Source: Rhizobacter sp. (GTDB lineage Bacteria; Pseudomonadota; Gammaproteobacteria; Burkholderiales; Burkholderiaceae_C). Taken from it: 6,682 bases of DNA. Made by a program: the position numbers and the translations under genes. The notes beneath the pieces were generated by a model. That model made no database searches. It had not been told where the DNA came from and saw only the letters and a list, made by a program, of their open reading frames with translations. Below, piece by piece: positions 1 through 6,294 of this stretch. The DNA lies in NCBI GenBank assembly GCA_025359585.1, contig JANYFX010000330.1, positions 1-6,682 of the forward strand, read 5' to 3'. Position 1 is the first letter of the stretch; the number at the start of each line of letters is the position of its first letter.

Positions 1-81
1 CACCTCGGCGGCGATCCGCCTCAAACTGAACCCATGCTTGCTCAATAACTGAATTTCCACATACACCTCGTTGGGTTTCAA
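1..81 (-). CDS. istA: IS21-family transposase IstA, first 27 codons (partial)
   Basis: Twenty-seven codons are open from a TTG at 81-79 to the left edge. The peptide begins MKPNEVYVEIQLL and continues with SLRRIAAEV, which resembles the start of the N-terminal helix-turn-helix of IstA transposases (a DDE-type enzyme that works with the IstB ATPase). The TTG start is supported by GGAG at 90-87, five bases upstream; no in-frame ATG is available, and an alternative GTG lies at 66-64. The gene begins about 60 bases inside the element tip, as usual for istA. The catalytic domain and istB are beyond the window, so integrity of the element cannot be judged. Confidence 0.65.
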   Translation of the reverse strand, partial: MKPNEVYVEIQLLSKHGFSLRRIAAEV

Positions 82-143
82 GACCGCTCCGAAAAGCAGC
101 CATCATCTCAAAACGGTGTGTCAGTTTTCAATCGCTGCTGACA
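1..143 (-). mobile_element. Outer end of an IS21-family insertion sequence (partial)
   Basis: Read on the minus strand, the element begins at 143 with TGTCAGCAGCGATTG and continues past the left edge. The tip has the IS21-type 5'-TG...CA-3' dinucleotides. It carries an internal inverted pair, TGTCAG (119-124) and CTGACA (138-143), separated by 13 bases, as in the repeated transposase-binding sites at IS21 ends. Just inside it starts a protein resembling the IstA N-terminus, in the expected outward-end-first orientation. The other end and the target duplication lie off the window, so the exact boundary at 143 is inferred from the terminal motif alone. Confidence 0.7.
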
Positions 144-426
144 GCTACGGTCGCGGGAGAAAGCGATGAACTTGGGGAAAGACGAACAGCGGCCGATGGG
201 CCAGGGGATGCGCTGAAACCAACGCCGCGCGGCGAGCGTCCCTGCGTGCCAGCGGCACGCCTAGCTGGAGGGCTGTTGGCCGATCAGGTGCAAGCTGTTC
301 GGCTGCATGCCAGGGGTGCCAAGCAAGGCGCGGCGGGGATGGGCTGACCAGCCGATCCCCTGGAGGGCAAGCGCAGCGCGCTGCGGTATTGCGGACGCAG
401 CAAAAAGGGGGCGATGCCCCCTCGGG
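144..426. other. Hairpin-rich non-coding stretch between the IS end and radC
   Basis: No reading frame here has a good ribosome site or a recognisable protein. The stretch is GC-rich and holds several perfect or near-perfect self-complementary segments: a 12-base palindrome CGCCGCGCGGCG (223-234), a 7-bp stem GCGTGCC/GGCACGC with a 3-base loop (244-260), a two-part stem GGGGAT+GGCT/AGCC+ATCCCC (335-360), a 14-base palindrome CGCAGCGCGCTGCG (372-385), and the radC terminator (402-422). The 15-mer GGCAAGCGCAGCGCG at 366-380 recurs at 1118-1132 on the other side of radC. Confidence 0.5.
402..422 (-). terminator. Rho-independent terminator of radC
   Basis: On the minus strand, four bases after the radC stop codon, AGGGGGC-ATC-GCCCCCT forms a 7-bp GC-rich stem with a 3-base loop, closed directly by a run of T (TTTTT including the last stem base region). 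Position, orientation and T-run all fit an intrinsic terminator for the leftward radC transcript. It also isolates radC from the IS end. Confidence 0.75.
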
Positions 427-930
427 CTACAGCAGCCCGCGTTCGGCAAAACTCATCACGTCGTTGCCCGCCACGATCAGGTGATCCAACACCCGCACGT
501 CCACCAGCGATAGCGCGGTTTTGAGGGTCTGGGTCAACACCTCGTCGGCCCGCGATGGTTCAGCGACACCCGAAGGATGGTTATGGCAAAAAATCACCGC
601 TGCGGCGTTGAACGCCAGCGATTCCTTGACCACCTCGCGCGGATACACCGATGCCTGGCTCACCGTGCCCCGGAACAGCTCGACGTATTCGATCAGGCGG
701 TTCTGCGCATCGAGCATCAGCACCGCGAACACCTCGTGCTCCAAGCCACCCAGTTTGACGCGCAGGAAGTCGCGCACGGCCTGCGGCGAAGACATTACTT
801 CACGCCCGCGCAGTTGCGCACCGAGCAAGCGTTGTGCGGCTTGCAACACCTCGTCAGTATTGGCAGGACGGTAGTCGCCTGTGATATCGCGAACGAGAAG
901 GGAATCGAGGGAAAGAGAAAGCTGCGACAT
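427..930 (-). CDS. radC: RadC-like JAMM-domain protein (short, island type)
   Basis: This 167-residue protein has the RadC/MPN(+) fold signature: E66 in EVFAVLMLD, the metal-binding segment H116-N-H118-P-S-G, and S126/D129 in the following PSRAD. These are the JAMM zinc ligands and catalytic residues, so the site looks intact. Full chromosomal RadC is around 220 residues with an N-terminal helix-hairpin-helix region; here only about 45 residues precede the domain core, as in the short RadC/YeeS-type proteins of prophages and integrative elements. The biochemical role of RadC is unresolved, and the historical DNA-repair name is not well supported. I chose the ATG at 930-928 over the upstream ATG at 981 because GGAG (940-937) sits six bases before it and the family similarity starts there. 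It is transcribed away from the defence genes. Confidence 0.9.
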   Translation of the reverse strand: MSQLSLSLDSLLVRDITGDYRPANTDEVLQAAQRLLGAQLRGREVMSSPQAVRDFLRVKLGGLEHEVFAVLMLDAQNRLIEYVELFRGTVSQASVYPREVVKESLAFNAAAVIFCHNHPSGVAEPSRADEVLTQTLKTALSLVDVRVLDHLIVAGNDVMSFAERGLL

Positions 931-1319
931 GGTCTGCTCCGGTCTGTAGCGGGCGGAATTGCCCGAGACCGGCCCCAGCACGCTGCAGCGCAGTTGTCAG
1001 GGTTCGCAGACGACCGTCAGGACGCAAGCGCACACCGTGCGCGCAGACCTTGACAGCGAGAACAGCGTGGTACGTTGAAGGGAACAGCAAGTCCCCCCAC
1101 ACACTCCATTGCCTTTTGGCAAGCGCAGCGCGCAGGTCGGGAATGCAGAGACGGCCGGAGGCGTCAGGGATCAAAGCCGCATGGCCATGACTCGGCACGA
1201 GGCATGGGGCGTAGCCCGCGAGCCCGACGGTGCATCGCACCAGGACGCCAATCGATCTTCTTTTGCAATGCAGCATCTCCTGCAACTGTTGCGCCCCTCT
1301 TGACTTCGCACACGCCGTT
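931..1319. other. Intergenic stretch with no convincing gene
   Basis: Several open frames cross this GC-rich stretch, but none has a family resemblance or a good ribosome site. The longest, 854-1285 on the minus strand, runs 77 bases into radC. Short hairpins are visible, including GCGCAC-ACC-GTGCGC (1028-1042) and the palindrome CATGGCCATG (1180-1189), along with the second copy of GGCAAGCGCAGCGCG (1118-1132). The radC promoter must lie here on the minus strand, but I cannot place it with confidence. A decayed gene is possible. Confidence 0.4.
937..940 (-). promoter_or_regulatory. Ribosome binding site deciding the radC start
   Basis: GGAG on the minus strand lies six bases upstream of the ATG at 930-928. 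It favours the 167-residue product over a 184-residue version starting at 981. Confidence 0.65.
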
Positions 1320-1404
1320 CTTCACATCCCAGCAAAAACGTGAGAAAATATGTCTATTCCATTTTTTTAAAAAAATATATTATGAAAATCAATAATTTAC
1401 AAAA
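1320..1404 (+). promoter_or_regulatory. AT-rich upstream region and probable promoter of the defence operon
   Basis: Base composition drops abruptly to AT-rich between about 1320 and 1404, unlike both flanks. A candidate sigma-70 promoter is TTCACA (1321-1326, 5 of 6 matches to consensus), a 17-base spacer, and GAAAAT (1344-1349, 4 of 6). Alternative -10-like words TATATT (1376-1381) and TATTAT (1378-1383) have no good -35. The symmetric T7A7 tract at 1362-1375 would be intrinsically bent or rigid DNA and could be a site for a nucleoid protein. Which promoter is used is inference. Confidence 0.4.
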
Positions 1405-2565
1405 ATGTTGGGCGAAATGAACGAAGTTCAAGCTGATTTAGCCCAGTTGATCAGACTGGCACTCGCCGAGCAAACAGAGGATGTACGACTGTTCGTGGCC
1501 AGGCTCGTGCGCAAATATCGCAACACCGATCCAGAGCTGGCTGAACAGATGGATTTGTATCTACGTGCGAAGGCGCCTCGTTCAAACGCCCCCATGCGCA
1601 AGGTTGCGCAACCCACATTGCCGACGCAGACCTTGCCTGTTGATGACGAATCGAGACTGTCACTGCTGAAGGTCTTCAAGGACGAACCCAGTCGCGAGCA
1701 ACCCCTTCTCTCGCTTGACCTCGAAGAAACCTTGAGTCAACTGATCCAGGAGCGCCGTCAAACGGATCGTCTGGCATCAATGGGCCTGAGTCCAACACGG
1801 TCCGCCATTTTTGTAGGACCGCCGGGTGTTGGCAAAACGCTCACTGCGCGTTGGTTGGCCTCGCAATTGGGCGTGCCGCTGTATGTGTTGGATCTGACTG
1901 CAGTCATGAGCAGCCTGCTCGGACGCAGCGGCAGCAACCTGCGGACCGCACTTGATTTCTCGAAACGTGGCCCTTGTGTATTGCTGCTGGATGAGATCGA
2001 CGCTATCGCCAAGCGCCGCAGTGATGACGCCGACATCGGCGAGTTGAAGCGGTTGGTTACCGTAATCCTGCAGGAGGTCGACGAGTGGCCTGCCACGAGT
2101 TTGCTGCTGGCAGCGACCAATCATGCAGAGTTGATCGACCCCGCGTTGTGGCGACGTTTCGATTTGGTGATCAATTTCAAGGCGCCAGAAATGCCCGCCG
2201 TCAAACAGGCCATCAAACGCTTTCTGGGTCAGGACTATGCGCTGTTCGGGCGTTGGATCGACATTCTGACCTTCGTCTTCAATGGTGAATCTTTCAGCGA
2301 CATCGAGCGCGATCTTCAGCGATTCCGGCGTGCCGTCGCGTTGGGTACAGCCTCGGACGCCGATCTGATCGAAGAATTCGTGAAATCGCGCGCGCTCGTT
2401 CTGGAGCGTCAAGGGCGCATTGATCTGGCGGTGCTGCTGACCAAGCAGACTCGTCTTTCGCAGCACACGATCTCTGACGTCACCGGAGTGAGTCGCGACA
2501 CCATCCGAAAGTACACGAGCGAGCAACCACCTACCGTCAAGAAACCCTCAAAAAAGAAAGGCTGA
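1405..2565 (+). CDS. ietA: AAA+ ATPase with C-terminal HTH, IetA-like
   Basis: This 386-residue protein has a helical N-terminal region (1-60), a polar linker, and an AAA+ module: Walker A GPPGVGKT (138-145), Walker B CVLLLDEID (191-199), sensor-1 AATNH with N239, and the arginine-finger region DPALWRRFD (R250/R251). A classical-type lid follows, with FSDIERDL near 297-304. Residues about 341-372 look like a helix-turn-helix (HTISDVTGVSRDTIRKY), followed by a Lys-rich tail. The pairing with an S8 peptidase three bases downstream matches IetA of the IetAS defence/plasmid-exclusion systems, where both genes are required. I infer that it uses ATP-driven remodelling to control or feed the protease. 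An in-frame TAA at 1393-1395 limits the start to ATG 1405 or ATG 1417; neither has a strong ribosome site. The symbol rests on architecture and pairing, not on a database match. Confidence 0.85.
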   Translation: MLGEMNEVQADLAQLIRLALAEQTEDVRLFVARLVRKYRNTDPELAEQMDLYLRAKAPRSNAPMRKVAQPTLPTQTLPVDDESRLSLLKVFKDEPSREQPLLSLDLEETLSQLIQERRQTDRLASMGLSPTRSAIFVGPPGVGKTLTARWLASQLGVPLYVLDLTAVMSSLLGRSGSNLRTALDFSKRGPCVLLLDEIDAIAKRRSDDADIGELKRLVTVILQEVDEWPATSLLLAATNHAELIDPALWRRFDLVINFKAPEMPAVKQAIKRFLGQDYALFGRWIDILTFVFNGESFSDIERDLQRFRRAVALGTASDADLIEEFVKSRALVLERQGRIDLAVLLTKQTRLSQHTISDVTGVSRDTIRKYTSEQPPTVKKPSKKKG

Positions 2566-2568
2566 CGC

Positions 2569-4785
2569 ATGAGTCAAACCAATTTCCTGATTGGGCGCGG
2601 CGAATTGCTGACCCATGACATCAAGGGGCCGAAACGCATGCCGGGCAAGGCCGAGGTGTACACCCTCGCACAAGCCGCGCAGCGGTTGACGCCGCAGTTC
2701 TCTGCCACCGCCACCGCGCTCGATGCCTTGCCCTCGCATGCCTGCCCCGGTGACTTCGGCGTTGCACGGCTGACGATGAATCCCAGCTACATTGCCCGGT
2801 CGTTCTTCCCTGTGGCGATGCTGCGTACCGTCGGCCTGGAGTCAGTCGGCAGTCGCACCGTTAAGGTGACGCCCGGCTGCTGGACCAAGAAGGGAGCACC
2901 GCAGGAATGTACGACGACCGAATTGTTCGTCGCCGGTAAGCGCCAGGCGTTTCGCCATCTCAATGACTGGACCCAGCAGATTGAGCCAGAATCCGATGAG
3001 GCGCTGGACCTGGCGCACATCGAGCAGTTCTCGGCATTCACTCCCCATGAACGCATTGCAGACTACGGCAGCAACAAGGACCGCTTCTTTGAAGTGGGCA
3101 TCCATTTGCTACCCGATGAAAGTCGCTTGTTTGTCCAGCAATCCTTCGTGAAATACGCCAAGGAGGTCAGCGTCAAGGTCCACAGCGACCTTGGCTTCAC
3201 AGCAGGCAACTTGTGGTTCGTGCCGGTTGAAGGCAAGCATGACCACATCGAGCGACTTGCCGAATTCGTGTTCGTGCGTGTCATCCGCCCAGTGCCCAAG
3301 TTGCGCGGCATGCGCCCAGTGCAGCGCACAGGCGAAGTGTCGGTTGGTTGCAATCTACCAACCGAGCAGCCGCTATCGTCGGAGCCCAAGGTTGCCATCC
3401 TTGATGGTGGCTTGCCCAAACAGCACGCGATCGGCCCATGGCTGCGCTCGTACCGCGTTCTCGACGAAGATGCGCAGGACGATCCGGCAGGCTTGGAGCA
3501 TGGCTTGGCCGTCAGCTCCGCATTTCTGTTCGGCCCTATCCAGCCGAACGGCACTGCCGCCCGTCCATTTGCTTATGTCGATCATTTGCGCGTGCTCGAC
3601 AAGGACGCTGATACTGAAGATCCGCTGGAGTTGTACCGGACTCTGGGCTTCGTCGAACAGGTCCTGCTCTCGCGGCAGTACCAGTTCATCAACCTTAGCC
3701 TCGGCCCGGATTTGCCGATCGAAGATACCGATGTACACGCCTGGACGTCGGTCATTGACGATCTGCTAAGTGACGGCGACACCTTGATGACCGTGGCCAT
3801 CGGCAACAACGGTCAAATGGACCGCGCCTCCGGCAATGCTCGCGTGCAGGTACCTTCGGATTGTGTCAACGCGCTGGCAGTAGGCGCCGCCAACGACACC
3901 GAGGCGAGTTGGGCGCGTGCCCCCTATAGCGCTGTCGGTCCGGGTCGCAGCCCCGGTGTTGTCAAACCAGACCTGATGGCGTTCGGCGGCAATGCAGGCA
4001 ATTACTTCCACGTACTGTCGCCGGGCAAGAAAGCTGCGCTTTCACCCCAACTGGGTACCAGCTTTGCTTCCCCGTATCTGCTGCGCAGTGCTGTCGGTAT
4101 TCGATCCATCCTGGGCGCGGAATTGTCACCCCTCGCAATCAAGGCGCTACTGGTTCACGCCGCAGACACAGCGAAGCACGACAAGCTGGAAGTGGGCTGG
4201 GGCAAGGTGCCCGAAGACCTGATGAGCATCATCACCTGTCCCACAGGCGTGGCGCGCATTGTCTACCAAGGCGAATTGAAACCTGGCAAATACCTTCGCG
4301 CCTCGTTGCCACTACCCGCAGGTGGTCTGAACGGCAGCATCCGCCTAAAGGCGACCTTCTGCTACGCCTCGCCGACCGATCCGCAGGACGCAGCCGCGTA
4401 CACGCGTGCCGGCCTGGAGGTCGTATTCCGCCCCAGCGACGAGAAGATTAAGGATGGCAAGGCCAACGCCGATACCAAGAGCTTCTTCGACATGAAGAAG
4501 TATGCGACCGAGGAAGAGCGTCGCTCCGACAGTGGCAAATGGGAAACGGTCTTGCACAGTGCGAAGAACATGCGCGGCAGCAGTCTCAAGAATCCGGTGT
4601 TCGACATCCATTACAACGCTCGTGAAGCTGGTGGTCGAGCCACCGGTGCCGAAAAGATTCGCTACGCGCTGATCATCACCGTCGAAGCCACCAAGCATGC
4701 CGACCTCTATAACGAAATCTTGCGCGCCTACGCGAAGACACTGGTGCCAATCCAGCCGCAAGTGTCGCTGCCAATCCGCGTGTAG
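2569..4785 (+). CDS. ietS: Cytoplasmic subtilisin-like S8 peptidase, IetS-like
   Basis: The protein has 738 residues. The S8 catalytic centre is complete: D279 in PKVAILDGG, H311 in LEHGLAVSSA, oxyanion N413 in AIGNNG, and S498 in GTSFASP. About 270 residues precede the protease domain and show no signal peptide or membrane helix, so it should act in the cytoplasm. A region of about 180 residues after ~560 looks beta-rich and may be an accessory or substrate-recognition domain. It is probably translationally coupled to the ATPase upstream: there is a three-base gap, and GAAAGG (2556-2561) lies seven bases before the ATG. Known IetAS pairs restrict phages, but the substrate is unknown. An unactivated intracellular subtilase would be dangerous, so control by the AAA+ partner is the natural inference. 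Alternatively it could be an unrelated defence protease. Confidence 0.87.
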   Translation: MSQTNFLIGRGELLTHDIKGPKRMPGKAEVYTLAQAAQRLTPQFSATATALDALPSHACPGDFGVARLTMNPSYIARSFFPVAMLRTVGLESVGSRTVKVTPGCWTKKGAPQECTTTELFVAGKRQAFRHLNDWTQQIEPESDEALDLAHIEQFSAFTPHERIADYGSNKDRFFEVGIHLLPDESRLFVQQSFVKYAKEVSVKVHSDLGFTAGNLWFVPVEGKHDHIERLAEFVFVRVIRPVPKLRGMRPVQRTGEVSVGCNLPTEQPLSSEPKVAILDGGLPKQHAIGPWLRSYRVLDEDAQDDPAGLEHGLAVSSAFLFGPIQPNGTAARPFAYVDHLRVLDKDADTEDPLELYRTLGFVEQVLLSRQYQFINLSLGPDLPIEDTDVHAWTSVIDDLLSDGDTLMTVAIGNNGQMDRASGNARVQVPSDCVNALAVGAANDTEASWARAPYSAVGPGRSPGVVKPDLMAFGGNAGNYFHVLSPGKKAALSPQLGTSFASPYLLRSAVGIRSILGAELSPLAIKALLVHAADTAKHDKLEVGWGKVPEDLMSIITCPTGVARIVYQGELKPGKYLRASLPLPAGGLNGSIRLKATFCYASPTDPQDAAAYTRAGLEVVFRPSDEKIKDGKANADTKSFFDMKKYATEEERRSDSGKWETVLHSAKNMRGSSLKNPVFDIHYNAREAGGRATGAEKIRYALIITVEATKHADLYNEILRAYAKTLVPIQPQVSLPIRV

Positions 4786-4855
4786 TTCAGCAAGACAGGC
4801 AGCGTCAAAGTGCAATCAATTCAAAAAAATATGAGTTTATAAGCTGGAGGAAAAA
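4786..4855 (+). other. 70-base gap between protease and CD-NTase
   Basis: This is the only real gap in the rightward gene string. It contains A7 (4823-4829), a minimal ATG-AGT-TTA-TAA frame at 4831-4842 and the ribosome site of the CD-NTase. I see no terminator hairpin and no convincing promoter: the TTATAA at 4837-4842 is too close to the start codon to serve as a usual -10. Read-through from the upstream pair is therefore plausible. The word AAAAAAATAT (4823-4832) is shared with the operon leader at 1369-1378. Confidence 0.4.
4846..4850 (+). promoter_or_regulatory. Ribosome binding site supporting a GTG start
   Basis: GGAGG lies five bases before the GTG at 4856-4858 and decides this non-ATG start for the CD-NTase. 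The nearby ATG at 4831 is closed by TAA after three codons. Confidence 0.75.
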
Positions 4856-5806
4856 GTGTCCCTGAACAATACAGAAATTCGGTATTACGACAGCAACGTC
4901 CTACGCTTGCCTGCCGACAAGCGCAACGAATATCACGAGCAAGTAGACAGGCTCGTGACCGAATTGAGCAAACGGTTACACGACCAGACGGAGATCAAGA
5001 TCACGAAAGTGGTCAAGGCAGGATCGTTCGCTAAGTACACCATTTTGCGAAAAACGTCGGAAGATCCAGTGGATGTCGACGTGGTGTTCTACATCTCGGG
5101 CCGCAACGTCGACAAGGAAACGCTCGCGAGTCTGAGTCAGCTGATTTATGACGCGTTGGTCAAACTCTATCCGAACAAGGCTGTCGAGGACTTCGAGATT
5201 CAGCGCAAAGCGGCGACTGTTACCTTCGTCAGCTCCGGTTTGAGTGTGGACATCGTGCCGGTCATCGAAGACCCGGCGCGGTCGGGCTATGGCTGGCAGT
5301 TCGACGTTCACGACAATACCAAGGTGCAGACATGCGCGCCATGCCAGATCAAGTTCGTACGCGACCGCAAGGATGTGGACAGCGACTTTCGCACGCTGGT
5401 GCGGCTTGCGAAGAAGTGGCGGAACCGTATCGAACTAAAGCCGCTGAAATCGTTTGCCATCGAGTTGATCATGGCGCATGTCCTGGCCAAAAATGGCAAG
5501 GACGGATCAATCGAAAAGCGCTTCCGAGACTTTCTGCTCTACGTCGCGCAATCCGAACTCAAGGAAGTTATCACGTTCCCCGAGAACGGTAAGGTCTCGC
5601 TGACGTTCACCGATCCGGTTGTGATCCTCGATCCAGTTTGCAATACCAACAATGTGGTCAGCAGGATTTCCGACGATGAACGTAAAGAAATCGTCGCGGC
5701 AGCCATGGAAGCCTGGGAAACCGCCAACTTTGCTTCGACCGAAGACGACATCGAGGTCTGGAAAGAGCTGTTCGGTCCGCGCTTTAAAGTCAAGGAGGAA
5801 GCATGA
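4856..5806 (+). CDS. CBASS CD-NTase (cyclic oligonucleotide synthase, clade C/D-like)
   Basis: This 316-residue protein is a cGAS/DncV-like nucleotidyltransferase. The polymerase-beta core is visible: G56-S57 in KAGSFAKYT, the metal-binding pair D73/D75 in PVDVDVVFY, and the third acidic residue D132 in SVDIVPV. The helical half has LVRLAKKWRN (181-190), SFAIELIMAH (199-208) and the late DPVCNTNNVV motif (259-268) typical of these enzymes. It should make a cyclic di- or trinucleotide from NTPs; HORMA-linked relatives make cyclic tri-adenylate or AAG-type products, but the product cannot be read from the sequence. It overlaps the HORMA gene by ATGA, and its neighbours define type III CBASS. 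An unusual C160-x-x-C163 pair lies just before the helical domain. Activity should be off until the HORMA partner binds. Confidence 0.92.
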   Translation: MSLNNTEIRYYDSNVLRLPADKRNEYHEQVDRLVTELSKRLHDQTEIKITKVVKAGSFAKYTILRKTSEDPVDVDVVFYISGRNVDKETLASLSQLIYDALVKLYPNKAVEDFEIQRKAATVTFVSSGLSVDIVPVIEDPARSGYGWQFDVHDNTKVQTCAPCQIKFVRDRKDVDSDFRTLVRLAKKWRNRIELKPLKSFAIELIMAHVLAKNGKDGSIEKRFRDFLLYVAQSELKEVITFPENGKVSLTFTDPVVILDPVCNTNNVVSRISDDERKEIVAAAMEAWETANFASTEDDIEVWKELFGPRFKVKEEA

Positions 5807-6294
5807 GTCAAACGTATAGCGCGACCGAGACCTATTCGGTTGCTGATGTCGAAGTGGTGATGCGCCGCGTGACAGCCGATCTGGTCATGATCGCGAGTAG
5901 CACGGGTGCGGTGACAGAAGACAAGGCGCGGGATTGGGGCCATGACATTGAGGCGCTAGCCAAGAATGGCTATCTGCGAATGGTTGACCTGACGTTGATG
6001 AGCAACGGCATCGAGCAAAAGGCCACGCGCTTCGAGGTCAACACGGAGGCCAGCGACTTCACCATGAGCCGCCCTGGTGGCGTGCTATGGCCAAAGTTGC
6101 CCAATCCGGATCTGCGTATTGTTCTGTACTACACCGCCGAGTACGACGCGGCGGCAAAAGAGAAGATGGGGAAAAAACTGCGTATCGGATGGGTGCCGAC
6201 AAATGCCGACACAAGCCACTCCGCCCTGACATCCAGCGCCAGCCGCGACTACGCCAGCAACGGTTATGGCATGCAAAGAAAGGACTTCAGTTAA
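5803..6294 (+). CDS. cap7: Bacterial HORMA-domain protein of type III CBASS (Cap7)
   Basis: This 163-residue protein is a single HORMA domain. Recognisable family features are the YSVADVEVVMRRVTADL start (11-27), the following MIASSTGA (29-36), the NGYLRMVDLTL strand region (55-65), and RPGGVLWPKLP (90-100) before a hydrophobic strand. The C-terminal ~30 residues, rich in Ser, Asp and Tyr, would be the mobile safety-belt segment. In characterised systems HORMA closes around a peptide, binds the CD-NTase and switches it on. AAGGAGG (5792-5798) lies four bases before the ATG, which overlaps the CD-NTase stop, so the two should be made in step. Only one HORMA gene is visible, not the two-HORMA (Cap7/Cap8) version. 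The assignment rests on fold-like sequence features plus the neighbours on both sides. Confidence 0.88.
   Translation: MSQTYSATETYSVADVEVVMRRVTADLVMIASSTGAVTEDKARDWGHDIEALAKNGYLRMVDLTLMSNGIEQKATRFEVNTEASDFTMSRPGGVLWPKLPNPDLRIVLYYTAEYDAAAKEKMGKKLRIGWVPTNADTSHSALTSSASRDYASNGYGMQRKDFS

Noticed and set aside
577..1053. Plus-strand frame of 158 codons opposite radC
   Set aside because: It is antisense to a clear JAMM-domain gene in GC-rich DNA; the composition produces long antisense frames and no domain is recognisable.
1050..1076. TTGACA (1050-1055) as a promoter -35
   Set aside because: The best -10 at usual spacing is poor (TACGTT at 15 bases) and no gene follows in that direction for over 300 bases.
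854..1285. 143-codon minus-strand open frame upstream of radC
   Set aside because: It runs into the radC coding region in another frame, has no ribosome site and resembles no family; a decayed gene cannot be excluded.
1777..2526. 249-codon minus-strand frame inside the AAA+ gene
   Set aside because: It is the reverse shadow of a gene with complete Walker A, Walker B and sensor motifs.
3191..3769. 192-codon plus-strand frame inside the S8 peptidase gene
   Set aside because: It overlaps the segment encoding D279 and H311 in another frame and has Ser/Arg/Cys-rich shadow composition.
4837..4842. TTATAA as a -10 for a private CD-NTase promoter
   Set aside because: Transcription would begin inside the ribosome site or at the start codon, and no -35 is visible.
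2567..5813. Shared 13-mer GCATGAGTCAAAC at the starts of the S8 (2567-2579) and HORMA (5801-5813) genes
   Set aside because: Both genes encode MSQT, a common start, and similarity ends immediately after; most likely coincidence rather than a duplicated control site.
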